Of a DNA stretch of 64,000 bases, positions 46,095 through 58,581 are shown one piece after another (the first letter of the stretch is position 1; each line of letters begins with the position of its first letter). Position numbers and translations under genes: made by a program. A model generated the notes under the pieces. That model worked only from the letters and a program-made list of their open reading frames with translations. It made no database searches and was not told where the DNA came from. The DNA lies in contig QLIY01000019.1 in assembly GCA_003260075.1 (NCBI GenBank), positions 117,949 through 181,948 of the forward strand, read 5' to 3'. The DNA comes from Phallusia mammillata (lineage: Eukaryota; Chordata; Ascidiacea; Phlebobranchia; Ascidiidae).

Positions 46095-46190
46095 GTAAGT
46101 GGTTCTCAACCTTTCATAGATTTTCATATTTTATAGGGCCCGCTACCCTCTTTAAGTAACTCCCTAGAAACCGTGTTTCCCGCTTACAAA
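46095..46190 (+). mobile_element. hAT-like left end remnant
   Basis: AGTGGTTCTCAACCTTTCAT followed by GGGCCCGCTACCC resembles the left terminus of hAT MITEs. No right end or target duplication was found, so it is a fragment. Confidence 0.4.
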
Positions 46191-47664
46191 AAAAATGTAG
46201 GCCTAAGCTAGATGACAAACTCATCAAACTGGATTTATCAGGGCAGGTATTTAAAAAAAACAGCATACATTTTTGACATTACAAACATACAACCACGCGT
46301 GATGAATCCAAACTCAAAAAGATATTTGCAATTCACACCAATTATTTTTCTGTGCAATGCGAAAAAATAGGCTACGCCACAATAAAAAAAACTTCTTACA
46401 ATAGGTCTTTTGGCTGTTTTTGTGTGGATGTTTCTAGTAAACCAACTCTCGTGCACCGCGCCTCACTCGAAAAAACAGCCTGTGCCTCCTTTGGATTATG
46501 CCTATTTGACTTTAAACAAGAAATGCAAACAACTGCGCCGCAAAGAGCCTTGCAGCACCGAGACACCACGAAGCGGAAAAATGTTGGGGGCACAACTATT
46601 TGCATAATAAACGTTGAACATATTGTAAAAACTTATATACATTAAATAGACTTTTATAACCATTTCAAAAAATGTGTCTATCAACACAATGCTTGACGGA
46701 TCGAAAATCAAGGCTGTCTAGACTCTGGAAGGGGGAATCCAATTTTGTGGGGGTCCATATTTGTATCATATACGGGGGATTTTGTTTTAAATATCATGGT
46801 ATAAAGCACTGGTATTACCTGTACATAACGGCATATTACGGAGGTCTATTCGTTTCGCAAGACAGCCTTTGAGTGGAAAAACAGTAAACGATGACGCAAA
46901 TTTAGGTGATTGAAGTACGTAATAGAATCGTCATTCAAGCGTGTAAAGTTATTTACCAGAACGAATCTTCCAAACAGAAGGAAATTTACTGAATTCTCGC
47001 TTACAATTTAAGTCCAATTAGCAATTAAATATGTATTTGTTTTTGTATTTAGATTTTTTTAAGTTTAGAGTATAGAAATAGCTCAGTATCTGCGAGTAAA
47101 CAACCTAAGTTAATGTTATAAGTTGGGTGGCGGACTGGCGGTCAAGTTGTGAAAAAAATGAGATGCATTAGTTTGCTTTGCTCGTCATGTTGGCTTGTAG
47201 AAAGAGTTTTTAAGCTTTACTACACTACACACGATAACTGTACGTTATAAATTAATTTATGTTAAGTTTGTTTTCAAGGTGCTATCTATATTGTCTTGTA
47301 TTTGCAAATTAAAATGTAATTTTAACTGGAGATTGGGCTACTACAATCGACTGTGACTGTGACGCCTTACTCTTTGCTGATTTTTAAATGAAAAAATAAA
47401 AACACAGTGGTTAATCCATCATATTATGCAATGTTGGTCAGACTTTTCGGTTGTTTCTATTTGTCAGCTATTGAACACTAAAAAAGCTTCATTGTGTCCA
47501 GTATTCATTCCACACTAGCATATTGTATAATACTTACAAAACAAGTTTCGTTAATGTCATTTTAATCCTGTTTTTCTTAACTTCAGCAATTGATGAAATA
47601 AATGTTTAAAATTTTATGTTAATGTGGACATATAAGTGTTTTTGTGGATGTTACCACACCAAAA

Positions 47665-50600
47665 ATGGGTTCCAGAAGAGAAAGGATAGAAGTTGTGCTT
47701 AGTGGTGGAAGACCATGGGGATTTTCTATCAAGGGAGGCAGGGAAAGCAACAAGCCACTGGTTGTTTCAAAAGTAAGCACGGGTTGTGAAGTTTGACTCG
47801 CATTATTTTGTTTGTTACATATATGATACAACCAATGTTAGAAACATATTTCATTAATGTAAAGTTTGTTGATATTTATTCTCTATGTATCAGGCTATTA
47901 TGATTTTGTTTGAAATTTGTTATTTTTTTGGTAAAACACGCATGAAATAAGTTGCCAATCTTGCCGCAACCTCTTTACTGGAACTGCCCTTTTTCTTTGA
48001 AAGAAAACATGCAGTTTATACAATCAAATATTAAAATAATGTAGTACAAATATTTAAAATTTAGGTTAAGGTAACCTGTACAGCAAGTGTATTTTTTTGA
48101 TAAATCTCTTTGCGAGAAATTGAAATAAAAGTGTGATTTGTATGGTTTCCTGTGTCCTGCCTACTTGTGTTTGAATTACTTCCTTAATTCCTTTAAAACA
48201 TAATGATAAGAAACACTTGGTCATAATTTGTCTTTAAATTTTACATGTATAATAGTTCTTTATGTTGAGTAGTGGATGCATAAATTTTCTTGTTTTCGTA
48301 CAATATTATTTTTAACCCCAAATACAGAGATTAGGTGTTTTAATTTTAGGGTTTTGTAGTTCCATTTCTGTTAGTTTTATGTATGGCACTATTTTTTGAG
48401 CCCGCTTGTCTGGATAAAGCATTTCAGTATGTATATACTTGGAATGTCTGTATGACTTCTTAAATCCCAGTTAAACATTGCCTCAGGCATCAAGACTGTC
48501 TGATTAAGGTTAACCTTGAATCCATTTTCTGGAATTCCTTTCTTTAGCCTAAGCCAGACTTTTACATAAAGTATGTTGCTATGAAGTTTTTTCCAAAACA
48601 GGGACTAAAAAAGCTAAAAAATAATTTTCATGTTGATTAATAAGGAATCTTTTCAAATACAACTGCAGCCCATTTTTAGGCAAATATGGAAAATATTTTT
48701 AAGTGTATATATATGCTGTAATATGTAACTTACACCTAAACTCCAAAATCCTTATCTAATTATACCATTGCCATGGCAATAATGTTTTTTTTACAATCAA
48801 CAGTTGGAAAAAGGTGGAAAAGCAGAATGTGGGGGACTTTTTGTTGGAGATGTGGTTTACAGTATTAACAATGTTCCACTTAGCGGAATGAGATCAGATG
48901 CCATTCAGTTTGTTAAGCAATCTGGCCACCGTCTTGTACTAGAAGTGGAAAGGTAAATACTTAAATAGTTTTGAGTAAATACAACAATTACTTTTTCATG
49001 CACCTTTTTTACCATAAAAACGAATATTAAAAACAAGCCATTTCGCTATGTACACATATGCTTGCTTGTCAGTCCAGTAAATGTGATATCCCTTACACAT
49101 TCCAGAGTGCCTACAGATACAGACAACGCATAACTGATTTATTTATTTAACGTTGGTATGGTCTCATGGTGGCACTGGTGAGGCATGGTGTGGTTGCAAC
49201 CGTATTTCTTTCCGTTTTTTAGGCTCGTGTGGGTTTGTGTCGCGTTACGGGAATTGTTTTAGCATTGTACTCAGATTTGCATTCCTTGTCACAAAACCAG
49301 TTTGTTAAACGGTGAATGCGCGACGTTATAGTTTTGTTGGAATAAATTTCCCATAAATTGGCAGCAGTTATGCCAGTGCTCAGGCAATCTTCTGCTCATC
49401 ATCATCTGCACGACTTTTTCTAACCTGATACCTATTTATAGTTTCCCCAAAACTGACAACATGACTTGACTACAGTTGCATACATAAACGGCAGCTGCGC
49501 GTGACCAACTACTCTTCGACAGTGGCAAGTGTGGCATTGAATGCCCGAGCGTTGTGAATTTCCGCCCACGCCAGCATTGTTTCTCATACAGGAGTTTGGC
49601 ACCGGCCATTTATGGTCTGACGTATATATTGCGACATCCTGTATTGCCTGGTCGTCATCAAGCTTGCGATGCGAAATTGCGGGTCGCATTTGCCTATTGC
49701 TGCTGAATAAGACCTTGGACCTTCCATTCCGCCAGCCTTAATTATTAGTCACCGTCGAGTTGTCGCGTTTTGGGCAGTCGCAAGTTTATAGAGCCTTGTG
49801 TTGCAGACTGGGTCAGTTCAGCCACTTGTGTGGGCAAAACGCTAGAAACCTCGAGCTGTCTACAGTCTCCGTGAGCAGATTTAAGGAAAGCAGCTCTTGT
49901 GGTTTGTGATATGTGGCTAAGTCATAAGCCTGCAGCGAACGCTACGATGCAAGGTGTATTTATTTGTGAATTATTTTCAATAAAATGCCAATCACAGCCA
50001 GCACTTCCCTAAATAAAACCCTTTTTCTGCTTGACATATGTTATTTATACGCTTAGAAATATTAAATTAGGACTTATGCAAATGTGTCCCGAGTAATGCT
50101 ATAGATCAGGATAGAGTGCGATTAAATTTCAGGATACTGGTTCGTGGTACGTTCGTGTTTTGACAATAACAGACGGGTGATTGCCTTAAATTGTTTTGCA
50201 TCTTCCGCGAATGATTGCGGTGACAATTGCGGATTACGTTTTCCGGACAAAACGAACCTGTTGTGACAACATGCACGTCTGACAGAGAGTATATTTTAAG
50301 CAGTGAAATGAGTAAAGCGAGCTTGTATACCGTTGTCTAGTCACGTCAGTTTCATTGCGGGTTCCTTTTAGAAGTTATTTGAAACTATTCTTTTCCCTTT
50401 TTTGCAGTGGACAGGTTTGAATCTATTTGTACTGTGTTTTGATTTGAAGTCGGTGCAGATTGCAGATGGTTGTCAAGCATAATGCATTAAGTATTAGACT
50501 GCTTTGCATAGTGTGACCTGCGGAATTTAAAGCGGAATTTGATCAATTTTGATGTAAAAACCCAAAACAATTCACATCAGCAATGTCTACCCTTCCTCGT

Positions 50601-53600
50601 GCTCGTAAGTCGACTTCAGCTGACACTTGCAACTCGATTTTTCGCTCAACGCGGAGAACCAGTATCTCGTCCAACTTGGCAAACGACCTAAACCAGCGAA
50701 TCACTGTGCGATCTCCGGAACTGCAACCCAGTAAAAAGGGTGGCCAGCCCAACCCGAAACTAACCGCTCTCAAGGAGAAACTTTCCCGCGTTAGAGCGCT
50801 GCCTATTTTCAGCAATGAAGTGCCCAAGAACGCAGTGGTTTGTAAACCGGTTAAGGTTCACGAAAAGAATCCAATTGCCCGCATTCGGCAGCTTTTTGAA
50901 AACGCAGACACACCTCCACCGACACCCAAACTTTTCCGCAGTCGTTCCTACACTGCTCCGAAGTTGACTCCAAATCGGGAACGTATTCGTAGCTCCCCAA
51001 CATCACCATCGACGCCCAAAAGTTACCACAGTCGCAGAATTTCCAGTGACTTTGAGTGTGTCCTGGATACTGTATCGGAAACAAAACAGCAATCGGGCAA
51101 CCAAATGACCGTAATCGAGTTTGATTCTGAGGAGCTGACACCAAAACTGTCTACAGCCACTGTGAAGGCCCAAACTCTACCTCGCATGCGCAACCTTGAC
51201 GCGGATTCCCACCTCTTTGTTCTCGACTTGCGTTTGAAACTGCGCATATCGCGCTCGAGATTCTCTCAAGACGTCTTTAATCCCGAAAAGAAGTCTGTCG
51301 ATTTGAGTAGGATGGTCGACGCGTTGGATGAAAGGTAGAGTATCTCGTATCGCCTTTAAGGTCCATGCTAACACCATATCAGGTGTTTACTGATGTCTGT
51401 GGCGACGTGTGCTCGAGCTGGAACGTCAAGTCCCTGTAGGTCTAACTGGCTGGGTCCACAGTTAATTAATGACGCAAAGGCTCGCGCGCCAGCCCGCGGG
51501 TCACCACTTATCTCGCAAGCTTACTCTTTGTTTGTTTTCGCTCGGTTGAACTCGAAGGACCCTTACCCGGTTTGGTGTCTATGCACTATACGTGTAAAGT
51601 CCTGTTCCCTGTAATTGTAAGTTAACCCCTGTGGTGCAATGTTCGTTGTTGTGGTATGATAGAGGCCTGTGTGGGGGCTGGCAGGTGTTAGTATAAAATT
51701 ATGTTTACGTTGGCGTTATTGTTACGCCTGCGACATCACGAGCAGAAGTATTTTATTCTAACGCGTTTAGTTCGCTTTTGTGAGGGCGTACGTGTACACT
51801 GTAGGCAGAGCGGTTCAACATAGGCATGTGTGTTTAGGTCAAGGAAACTAAGAATTGTGTAAAAAAATTGCACAGAGCCTTTTAAGTTGCCATTTCGGAA
51901 ATGGACTCGCTTAATCTCATGTATTTATTGTCGATTTCGGTAGCTTAGATGCCAAATATTACGTCAGAAAATCAATCTGTCATTGAATTTACTGTCAATA
52001 ATGTGAGTTTACTTTAGTTGTAGGTCATAAATTACTTGACGTCCTCAATTGGAAAATTGCCTAATTGCTGTTTTCCGTCTAGCAAATTGCGTCTACACAA
52101 CGTCATATGCTGCGCACATCGTGCTGTGTTTACATTGTTCACGCTTAATTTGCAATGTACCCCACGCGCAGCAAGAATAAAATCCGAAATATGCTGATGT
52201 TGATTTTGCGCAGCCAAGTTCGTATCCCTAGCGCGTGTTGAGTGCTTCGTCTCGCTACTTTGTCCGCATACTGTTGTAATGTGTTGATACAAGCCCTGGC
52301 CGTGTTCGCTGATGACAAATTGACTTTCCAATAACAAAGCCCAGACGCCTCCGCTGTCACCAGAGCACGAAGGTACTGAACGATTTGCGACACGGTATTC
52401 AGTAAATGCCATTTCCCTTGCCCGTTTATTACAGGTATTAATTTCCAAGGCCCCCTTGTTCCTTGATTAAAATTTCGTGCCATTTTAAGTGTTTGTTTAT
52501 GACGTGTAAAGCCCTTAGCTATTAAGTATTTGAATTTAGCGTTTTTCAGTGCAATCTCGTCAAGGCCATTTTTAATGTTACGTCATAATGGTATCTAAAC
52601 ATAGTAAATTTGAATCACGCGCAACTTAGTAAAGTATAATGACGTATGTACACATGAGAGTGCGTTCAGGTGAATTTGGTCTAAAATAGTTTCTCTTGTT
52701 TGTTGCCCTTCTGAGCCAACCATATAGCCTTGGTTACGTCACTGTTTTCAAACAAGATTAGCGAAGCGTATGAAACCACGTTAACGGTCAATGAAGCCAC
52801 GTTTTAGTTTTGTAGTGCCTTTTATTGTTCTTGTCATAATGGTTAAAGAAGGTTAGGCAAGGTTCAGTTTGGATTTAAAATGTCATATGCCGCAATATCC
52901 AGCGAATGTTCTAACGCAGTGGTTCCCTGCCGGAAAGAAATTTACTTTTAATTTGTACATGTGGTTTGTAAATATCATATCTGGGAATGTCGCCTGTGAA
53001 GTTAAAAGACCCGAATTTTATAATCTTTTTATGGTTTAGCATCTATCATGTCGTCTATTGGGGAGGAATGAAAATATTTTGAATTGTTAAGTAAGGAATT
53101 CGCCGAAAAAGTTTGGGAACCACTTCTTTACGTGTACTTTGGTGGTAGTCAAATAGGTAAGAAGTAAAAGCAAGCAGTATATGTCGATTTCGGTAGCTTA
53201 GATGAGTCTGAGGTGATGTATAGGTTGCTGTCGTTTGTTATTTGACGTTAAAATGTTATCAATGTCCCTTAAGGTTAGTTTTAAAATTAAGCCCGAATGT
53301 TAGACGAAGGTACAGTGTATTTTAATTGCTGTTTGCCTATGGAACATTCGTCACATTAAACCCGTCAGGCACGATGTGACTCGGTTGACGGCGAAACTTA
53401 AATTGGCCCCTTGTTATTTGCGATCGCGCCGAGGAATCGAAAAACCAGGTTAAACATTTATAGGAACTGTAGCTGTAGGTGCCCTTCGTTATCCAAAGGC
53501 AAACCTTTGCCCGACCCCGCGCTGCCTCATTGTTATTGCGCCCGCCGCCCTTTCACAGGCTCAAGTACGAAAAAAGGGGCTGGACTTCGTAAGCTTTGCG

Positions 53601-56600
53601 CGCCGAAAGTTTAACCTGTATAGGAGAGGACTGAGTCAGGGAAAAGCTTTGTGTTCTGGTGCTTAAATATTGCTTGTGTTAGTTTAGAACCGTGTACGTG
53701 CAAGTATTTTCTGAAACGTCTGAAACTTTGTGATATGGTTACAAGTTAGAAAATTGTGAACGAGTTTATCATGGATATGTATTACTCGTTGCCGAGAAAC
53801 CCGATGGTGCGGAGTTCAAGCGAGTCGATATACAGTGTATATACTGGGTAAGTGTAATGTTACAACATGCTACAAAAATTCTGTCTCAACATGGTGATGA
53901 CTTCACTTATTAAATAAAAGATTAAACTGACCCTAAGTCTGTCGCTTGTAGAGTAACTTGTATATAATACCGGGTAAATTAGAGTTGGGTGTCAAATCAT
54001 TTCTCATCGTACCAAAATTTTGAGAGATTTGTTATATACATAAAAAACTTGTTCCTCAAGTTTTGCTGATGACATTTGTACCTGCGTATGTTGTTTTTAT
54101 ATTGTCTGTATTGTGCTCACGGTTTGCAGTTTCATGATGATGCGTTTAATCACTGCGGGAGGGGCCTACATTGTGTGCCTAAGATCGTTAGGAACGCAAT
54201 AAACGGTCATAGGTGGTTTTACCGATTGCCCTATTCTACTTATAGCAGCACGGGTGATAACGTTGCATACAGGTACTTTACGTGTTTGGGAGGCATGTGG
54301 CAAGCGACAAACAAACATTTAGCTCTTTCACCTGTCCCTTTCCTACCCCAGTTACTCTTTTCTATTTATTCCAAGCGCTCAGTACATATTTGTGCCGTAC
54401 AAAGTGCGCATTGTCCCGTGCATGCCTTTGTGTGCCAAAAATGTGCCCTTGTCGACGTTACCAAAATCGTCGCTTCACTTTCTACGTTCAACATTGGCTT
54501 AATGTTTAATTATGCGATGACGTAATGTTCTTTTACGGGTAACTTCAGTAGATTTTAGCCCGACTTCAGCTGTAATTCTTTACTGCATTTATACTACGAC
54601 GAGAACGCACATCTTCGCTAAGGCATGTTTTTCTGTGGTGCCAAGCAACAGGCAAGTTCCCCAAGCAGTGCGACTATTCTCAGACTAGCGACGTCATTCG
54701 TGTGTTCAGCTCTGCACTAACAATGGCGTATAACTACGGTCACTCCCTCGAACCGTCCCCTCGCCACGTCATGTGACTATTTATGAATGTGACTTGTTGA
54801 ACCATTACAGACACCAACTGCCGTTTTTGCTAAAAATAACCCATCTCATCCACCTTTTCTACTTTTATTTTCAGTTCGCTGGAAGTCGGCCCACGGTTTG
54901 ACCCTTAATTCAGCTTTAGACATGATTAGTGCCGTTTGTTATCACATAGTTTTTTACAGTATTCTAAAATTACAAAATTTTATGTTTTCGTGGGAAAATT
55001 TGCTTTCCAAACCTAAACCTAATTACATTAAAGACTCCAGTTCAAAAATGTTTGACGAACACTTCATACCACCTGGTCAGCTCGATATAAACTCACGTTC
55101 TGTTAGAAACGGGTAATTATATTGCCGCAGTGGCGTAATTGACGTAGGTGACTTTGAGGAAAGATAGACCTCTAGTTTACCCCTGTGTTTCTTCAGTAAA
55201 GATCTTCCCTTGTCCACACAATCGTTTGATGTATTTTTTTCACATCCGCCTTCTTTTGTCCGATTTTATTTGTTTGAATCAATTATGTGCTTGTCATTGA
55301 CAATTGATCCTTGGTCTCTCGCTTTCAAGTCGCTGGCTTCTGTTGCGTTTACCCTAATGCCCTTAGCTTAAAAACACGTTCTTTTCCAAACAAATCGAAT
55401 CGATTTTTAAAGGTCGCTTCCAATCAAATGGAACAGTAGTAAATAACATCCACCGTTGATTTAGGACAATAGATATTACACAGCATTTGAAGTATGTTTA
55501 GTTCGTATTTTTGTGAATTCATGTACGTTTAAACTCTCTTGGACGCTGCTAAACTTGTTTATTAGAGAACCCAAGCTTTTTTGTGAATATTTAACACCCA
55601 GCTAATAAAATTGCGCTCTTTGCCAGGCCATGTTTCTTCAAACCCGTCATAAATTATTATATTATTTGATGACAAGGTAGACGGCACAAAGACTATGTCA
55701 ATAGCGCCTAATAAACCTCAAAAATCCGTCGCTACATTTAACAAGGGCGCAGTAAGTGAAAGTGCTAGTTGAAAAGTAATTTTCACGTTCCACGGCATTG
55801 ACTCGTCGTCCCCAATCGGCCACTCTCTATTGTTCAGACTTGGTTATTGGCTGTGGGTGTGTTAGTTATAATAACGGCGTCTGTTTCCAATAGCCATTCC
55901 TTTACAATGGCGAACGCGCGTTCCCAGCCAGCGTGAGAAAGTGTCAGATTTTTCTGTTCATTTGTCTCGCGCCTTGTTCACCAATTGCCCAAAACAATAG
56001 CGTTGTTAACCTGCGCCCTAACCAATTCGCACCATCTCGAAAGTAAAAACCTCTGCCACGAAAACAACCTCGCGACCTCTTGGCTTACGTTTTACGTTCC
56101 TAACTTTCCAGTCGAACTGTGTATAAACGCTGACATTTTCGCACCACATACGGCTAAGTCGGACCTGACAATTGGCAATAAATTATTCAAACTGGCCATA
56201 ACAACGGACACGAGCGCTTTGCGGGTGCAGTTATACTTTGCTGTTAAGCAGCGTGATAACAGCAGGGGTTGCACGTAAATCTATGAAAACCTTGCGTTTA
56301 TTGCAAATGCTGCTCAGTTGTGGTAAGAACCTATTATCGGAAATTGCGTGTTGACTTAAGATAGCGTGTATTCAAAGAGAGGGAGTCGGAATTCGCTAGG
56401 TTGGCGCAAAACGTTGTGTACGGAAGATAATTCTGCACGTGTGCCGCACTGCATAACTAGGCAAGGGTAGTGTGCCTATGTTTGTTAATAACGAGTTTAT
56501 GAAGTACGGTTCATTCGGACATCGAATACGTGTGCAAAAATGTGGGCAACATGAATGTCTAATAGTGAAACATTGTGGGCATGAATGACTAACAATAAAT

Positions 56601-58581
56601 CATTTTGAACCTCTTCAGTGTGCGTTCGTGCTAGATATAGAAACTAAAAAGTCGTGGAGGTGTGCAGGCCAGTGTTTTTTAAACATTTTTCATCTATGGC
56701 TTAAATAATAATCATTCAAGCTTAGTTTGCGGCCCGCCTGATACCAAAACCAAATTGAAACTCACAAATTATTGCTCGTACCACTATGCAAACGTAACAG
56801 CATACGATATCATAAATCGGTACATGTAAAATAGCTGATTGGTCAACTTAAAATGGATTCGTGGCTCTTGCTAGACCGAGACACTTGGTTTGGGAACCAG
56901 TGGTCTGGGTTATAATCAGACCTTATGTCTAGATCAGTTGGTTTTACTTTTTACCATAATCCGACTCAAAAAAACAAACTCGCAGCGGTTGTAGAGTAGG
57001 CGGATGTGTATCCAACACTCAAGTGCATAAATACGGTATAACAGGTTATCGCCGTGTCAGGCAGGTGTAGACTTTCGACCAAGATGGAGGCAAATTCCAA
57101 CGTGATCGCGTGACTTTCGCCATCTGCCACAATGTTGACACATACTAGCCTGAGCTAGCGTGTTACTGCACAGGGTCGACATGACATTCTATCGGGAATG
57201 TATGATTTATTTAGCGCGCCCTGTGATTTCTTCAAGGTACTTTTGTTGCGGTCACCATTGTGTGTGTCCAAGTCCTGGGTCGCTTGCTTTGTCTATTGTT
57301 CGTTGGGCAAATTATATTTCGACATTGCTGTGTGTTGGCAAACATTTCGAGGACATGCGATTTCGCCGATTGACGTTATTGCGGTAACATCGAGAAACTG
57401 ATTTATGAACCTGAATTCAACAATGGCTCCCACTCTCATTTCAATTGATTGCCTAATTATATAAACAAACCAGTTTAACTTTAACCTTAGCTTATTTTTT
57501 GCTACCCTTTGGAGATTAAACGTCAAGAGAGTTATATGTGCAGCGTAAATAGTTTGGGGCTAAGCTATTTTCCCCTAGGTATTTAATGTTTTGCAGTGAA
57601 GCAAATGGACTTGTGTTTCTTCTCTATATTTTGAAAATAAACTCGCACACCCCCCCCCCTTTGCAGTGAAGCAAATGGACTTGTGTTTCTTCTCTATATT
57701 TTGAAAACAAACTCGCATACAAAGTTAAACTTGCAATCAAATCTGCTCAATACCTTAAAACCTTTCGTCTTCATTACAGGGGTGTCCATCCAAGCAAACC
57801 GTCATACCATCACTCAGCTACGAGGCAATTCCCCAATCAGCAATACTACCAAACTGCCAGTCAGCCCCAACTGCCCCAAGCAAGTCAACAGATGCAACAT
57901 CCCGCTGACCTCTACGATGACTATGAGCGCGGCGACCCATACGAACGTCCCAGTGGTAGGGAGGACGACGTTTTTGGTGATGACTCCACAAAGGAAATAC
58001 CTGAATTGAATCGCTCTGCTCAGCCGTTGGGTGGCGTAAGAGATCGAGGTTGGTGATTGTGTGCTGTTTGCAGAATAATGTCTGAACGCATAGCTTTTTT
58101 GTGCTTGGTAAAGGACATGTGTAAAATTGAACCATCAGGTTGCTCTTTTATCCAAACTTAGTCCTATCAATGTTGTGTTAAAATCATCTAGTGTAGTGGT
58201 TCTGAACCTTATCGCGTACCACCTGACGACTTTTTTTTCTTAAAAAACGTCCAAGACGCGGTTTCTGAAAAGAAACAAATGCTGAGTTGGGTCAGTTACG
58301 CAGTAATTCTAGGTCGGACTTGAATTAAGTATTGCAAAAACCTAGTCGCGTACCACCTGAAAAGACCAGCCCCAGGTTGAGAATCACTGATCTAGTGTAT
58401 GTTTCGCTTGCACGCCTTATGCTTATTGCATTGTATTGGTTCCAGGAGATTTTTCGTCCGGTATGCGAGACTCCGGTGTTTCGTCGGATTATCAGTCGAG
58501 CAGGTCATCTGAGGCGGCGATGAAAGACATTGCTGAACCTCCCAGTCAACCCTTCGTGAAACTTCGAGAACGAAAAAACAG
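47665..58581 (+). CDS. Shroom-like PDZ protein, 5' part (continues past window)
   Basis: PDZ-coding exons 47665-47772 and 48804-48952 join in phase 0. The frame then continues (phase 2) into shared exons 57780-58048 and 58446-58581. The N-terminus is a single PDZ domain (residues ~8-85): [47 protein letters not shown] and LVLEVER closely follow the Shroom PDZ pattern (PWGFTLKGG...PL..SK...GGKA). Shroom proteins bind F-actin and recruit Rho kinase through a C-terminal ASD2 domain to drive apical constriction. ASD2 is not in this window, so the family call rests on the PDZ alone. The shared exons encode Gln/Pro-rich and acidic low-complexity sequence ([36 protein letters not shown]). Three further candidate first exons could replace the PDZ start. 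The donor at 58581 leaves phase 2. Confidence 0.7.
50583..51334 (+). CDS. Alternative first coding exon of the Shroom-like gene (251 codons)
   Basis: ATG at 50583 opens a 752-base frame ending at AAAG|GTAGAG in phase 2, the same phase as the PDZ exon and the acceptor of the shared exon at 57780. An in-frame stop lies shortly upstream. The nearby CAG at 50578-50580 would not join to the PDZ exon in frame, so this is best read as a first exon. The product is basic, Ser/Pro-rich and disordered, with [17 protein letters not shown], a [18 protein letters not shown] stretch and several SP/TP sites. It has no known domain. The protein from this start would lack PDZ. A separate overlapping gene is possible. 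Confidence 0.6.
52917..53125 (+). mobile_element. Degraded hAT MITE, ~209 bp
   Basis: The left end CAGTGGTTCCCTGCC and right end AGTTTGGGAACCACT are inverted matches of hAT type. Flanking 8-mers TTCTAACG and TCTTTACG are only partly alike, so the copy is old. It lies in an intron of the Shroom-like gene. Confidence 0.6.
53771..53847 (+). CDS. Alternative short first coding exon of the Shroom-like gene
   Basis: ATG at 53771 (good context, ATCATGG) opens 25 codons plus two bases, [20 protein letters not shown] and on to SVYTG, ending at a strong GG|GTAAGT donor in phase 2. Joined to 57780 it reads [13 protein letters not shown], in frame. An in-frame stop lies just upstream, so a first exon fits. 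The product would start the Shroom-like protein without PDZ. Confidence 0.5.
56670..56902 (+). mobile_element. Possible old hAT MITE, ~233 bp
   Basis: The left end CAGTGTTTTTTAAACATTTTT and right end GGTTTGGGAACCAGTG are weakly inverted and resemble hAT termini. The target duplication is not convincing. Confidence 0.4.
57590..57718. repeat. Direct duplication joined by C10 (likely assembly join)
   Basis: About 59 bases (57590-57648) recur at 57660-57718, joined by ten C residues (57650-57659). It lies just before the acceptor of the shared exon at 57780, so the intron is slightly over-long here. Confidence 0.85.
58194..58389 (+). mobile_element. Non-autonomous hAT element, 196 bp
   Basis: The left end TAGTGGTTCTGAACCT and right end AGGTTGAGAATCACTG are inverted, with a second direct/inverted motif CGCGTACCACCTGA near both ends. 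A perfect 8-base target duplication ATCTAGTG flanks the element (58186-58193 and 58390-58397). It lies in the intron between the two shared exons of the Shroom-like gene, 56 bases before the acceptor. Confidence 0.88.

Noticed and set aside
54875..54894. Micro-exon after TTTATTTTCAG before GTTTGA
   Set aside because: The donor is poor, the reading phase does not connect the known exons, and the length is too small to judge.
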